A DNA stretch of 64,000 nucleotides from Kuschelorhynchus macadamiae. Its lineage: Eukaryota; Arthropoda; Insecta; Coleoptera; Curculionidae. Positions within the stretch are counted from its first letter, which is position 1; the number at the start of each line of letters is the position of its first letter. Both the position numbers and the translations under genes were made by a program. The notes under the pieces were generated by a model. The model did no database searches and was not told the origin of the DNA. It saw only the letters and a program-made list of their open reading frames with translations. Shown here piece by piece: positions 61,690 to 64,000 of the stretch. The stretch is taken from NCBI GenBank assembly GCA_030620095.1, contig JAUTXW010000325.1, forward strand, positions 1 to 64,000, in the 5' to 3' direction.

Positions 61690-63715
61690 AAAAGATTAAC
61701 CTGCTATGCACAAAATGTAGGAGGTATTAGTAAACAATTAACAAAGTTTACCCAATCCGTATTATTGTGTCATTATAATATCTTTATATTGGTAGAAACG
61801 TGGTAGTCCGAGATTATTCCTAGTGAATTAAATATTGATGGTTAGGCTATTTAGGTGTTGACCGAAATCATTTTACAAAGTCAAGAGTTCTTATAGTAGT
61901 ATCGAACAAATTCGAATCTACACGAATATCTATATTTCAGTACACAGTTGAAGAATTACATAGATTGATTATATGCTTTCACATATAATTAATCTTTGGT
62001 GAAGTGTACGTACCCCCAGACTCAATCTTGCGCAAATATGAAATTCATTCCCAGTCAGTTCAAGAGATAAATTTATCGAATCTGGAAACTAAGCTGATGA
62101 TCTTTGGTGACTACAACTTACCAAATGTAGTATAGCCAAATGATAATATGAGTGTTAGTGTGGCATGCAATTTGAACCAACTATTCCATAGCCGAAAACT
62201 TTTCATTCTTAAATTTGCTTCAAGTAAAGTTACTTTCTAAGACTTATTTTTCTCCCAGTATGCTTCTCCTTCTGATTTCTTATTTCCCCAATTGTGTTCA
62301 TCATACAACACATTGTTTTGATTTAATTAAAACTTCTAATATATTGAGCTATGAAGGGTTCTATCGTGATTTTAATAATAATTTTATAATAAAAATATTG
62401 ATGATGCTTTGAAGATTTTGTATCATTATCTAAATGAATGTATACTTTTGTATGTACCAATAAAAGTTCAAATTTTCCAAATTGGTTCAGTCCCTACCTT
62501 AAACAACTTATTATTGATAAAAAAAATGGCCATAGAAGCTTGAAAACTTTTCTGGAAATCGTAAATATTTTTGGAAATACGTCAATGATAAAAGAAAATT
62601 GGTTGAACTGCCTAATATTACGTTTTTTCAGGAAAGGTCAGCTAATAAACGGCCTAAGACAGCTAATCTATGTTTATGTGGACAGTTCCTTATCCCAGAG
62701 TGCAATGTAAGTAATTGCAAAAATGTAGGTGTTAAAAGATGTTCTCTCTCTCTGTTTGAAAAAATAATAATAATCTTCCGAATAGGTCAAATCCTGAGCC
62801 AGATGGTAACTGCCCTGTGCTGGTATTATACATAAAGATTAATCTGATTTCTGTCAAAGTAAATCTACAGTTAATAATTTCGTACTTTATGATGCTGACA
62901 TTATTAAGGCGATGGAGTTGAGTGTACAGGTAAACTTTGTGTACACGGACTTTAGTAAGGCCTTTGACAGAGTAAATTTTGAGTTGCTTCTGGCTAAACT
63001 TAAAGCTACGGGGTTTTCAAACCAGCTGATTATTTGGCTAAATTATTTTTTAAAGGAACGTACCCGGCAGGTCAAAATCAAAAATTTTCTTTATAAAAGA
63101 TTTGATCTTTGATCGGGAGTGCATCTGCCAGGTACACCTGCTTTTTACTTTGTTTCTTATTTTTTATATTCCACGGACAAGGTGTTTGCAGATGATATAA
63201 AATTATATACGCTTATAGAAAACCATGATGGAGCTGTACGTTTTCAAACACACTTATATCAACTTTGAAACTGGTCATTGACAAACAACCTTTCCTTGAA
63301 TACTCGTAAAAACATATGCTTTTACAAAGGCAGAAAAAGGTCTGAGACTTCCTACCCTTTAAATAATGAGTAACTGAGCTATCAACGTCTCATAAAATAT
63401 TTATGGGTATGGTTTGATGAAAAGTTAAATTTCATATTTGCAAAAGTAATATTAAGGACTTTAAAATTTTACATTTTTTATTAAGGAATCGTAGCGCTAT
63501 ACATGTTGGTGTGTTAAAATTATTGAATTGCGCTCTGGTAGGATCTGTTGAAAATGCTAGCCCAGTATGGTCTCTCTTTTACAGGTGCCATTTTGACAGA
63601 ATTAAAAAGTGTAATATCGCTTCCTTAGATACCTATGCCGCTTTTAATGAAAATAATCCCAGTAAGGTGAGTAAACTTTTTAAATTTACTTACCCTAGAA
63701 AATAGACGTGTTATT
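61690..63715 (+). pseudogene. CR1-like LINE, APE endonuclease and reverse transcriptase, degenerate
   Basis: 61700-62140 gives the endonuclease: YAQNVGGISKQLTKFTQSVL, YNIFILVETW (catalytic E-T-W), SRVLIVVSNKFEST-like, LIFGEVYVPPDS and LMIFGDYNLPN (G-D-x-N). 62440-62680 gives the linker SSNFPNWFSPYLKQLI, then KLVELPNITFFQERSANKRP. RT: NFVYTDFSKAFDRVNFELLL (62912-63112, first catalytic Asp), LKATGFSNQLIIWLNYFLKE, a damaged G-V-P-Q-G box, KVFADDIKLYTLIENHDGAV (catalytic A-D-D, ~63178), LYQL-NWSLTNNLSLNTRKN, KYLWVWFDEKLNF and the thumb to 63715. Stops and frameshifts throughout. With ORF1 upstream it forms a nearly full-length but dead ~3.1-kb element. Confidence 0.88.
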
Positions 63716-64000
63716 GTTGACATTTATTTCGTTTAAAAAATAATTAACGGTTTAATGAATTATGATGACTTATTAAGGTAATGTATTTTTGTTTTACGTT
63801 ACAATAAGGTCAGGATACTATGATCCCTGTCTGGAACATGTCTTGTAATGCCGCAGGCGCAATGATCCATTTGACTCAAACGGCGATCGCGATTTCACTC
63901 TTTTTAGAGCTCATCAGGCCGCCATAGACTAGCGAGCCCCGTGTAGTTTCTGTGATTCCAGTTTGTGACTTATTAAGTTATTATCTCTCATAAAGCTCTA
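63716..64000. other. No gene recognised
   Basis: Probably begins with the LINE 3' untranslated region. 63810-63960 is GC-richer (CGGCGATCGCGATTTCACTC) without a readable domain; the window ends here. Confidence 0.4.

Overview
This window looks like intergenic, transposon-packed DNA from an arthropod, most likely an insect. It is strongly AT-rich, has long (TA)n microsatellites, no long intact open reading frame, and relics of at least eight transposable-element groups with insect-type proteins: Penelope-like elements, RTE, CR1/jockey-like and R4/Dong-like non-LTR retrotransposons, hAT, mariner-like DD41D, a Crypton-type tyrosine recombinase, and 5S- and tRNA-derived SINE-like sequence. No intact host gene was found. 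The only recognisable host coding sequence is a pseudogene of ribosomal protein L7a (eL8). The species cannot be fixed from the sequence. Layout, left. 1-6.0 kb is a recent 1.9-kb duplication (1-1889 and 4110-5998) built around a large palindrome between (TA)n tracts. 7.3-8.8 kb holds an RTE relic and a 5'-truncated Penelope-like element lodged in a TA microsatellite. 9.1-11.9 kb has a Penelope fragment, a better preserved Penelope-like element (RT plus GIY-YIG, minus strand) followed by a well-formed hammerhead ribozyme motif, and a hAT-type MITE. 12.0-13.3 kb is an element of ~120-bp tandem repeats; an inverted relative lies at 33.6-35.4 kb. Layout, centre. 16.4-20.0 kb is a nest: hAT-like termini enclose a mariner-like element with ~186-bp inverted repeats, whose transposase is split by a block carrying a broken tyrosine recombinase. 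21.1-23.6 kb is a near-complete but decayed hAT element with a perfect 8-bp target-site duplication. 26.0-27.1 kb is a second DD41D transposase relic. 30.1-31.1 kb has a MITE with perfect 8-bp duplication and a LINE 3' end. 31-33.5 and 36-40 kb are the least repeat-dense stretches; they contain GC-richer islands and a candidate 31-bp micro-exon, which are weak hints of a host gene with large introns. Layout, right. 40.5-41.6 kb is a third Penelope-like relic with a degenerate hammerhead motif. 42.8-46.1 kb is an R4/Dong-like retrotransposon flanked on both sides by (AAT)n and interrupted by the antisense L7a pseudogene. 48.4-54.5 kb has three more non-LTR relics (RTE, then two jockey/CR1-like). 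55.4 kb has a tRNA-like SINE head, 57.9 kb a 5S-rRNA-derived SINE, and 60.6-63.7 kb a long, heavily mutated CR1-like LINE with ORF1, endonuclease and RT. The genes do not work together as a pathway; their shared story is serial insertion and decay. The most interesting signals are the hammerhead motifs next to Penelope-like ORFs, the nested insertion at 16.4-20.0 kb, and the L7a pseudogene inside the R4-like element.
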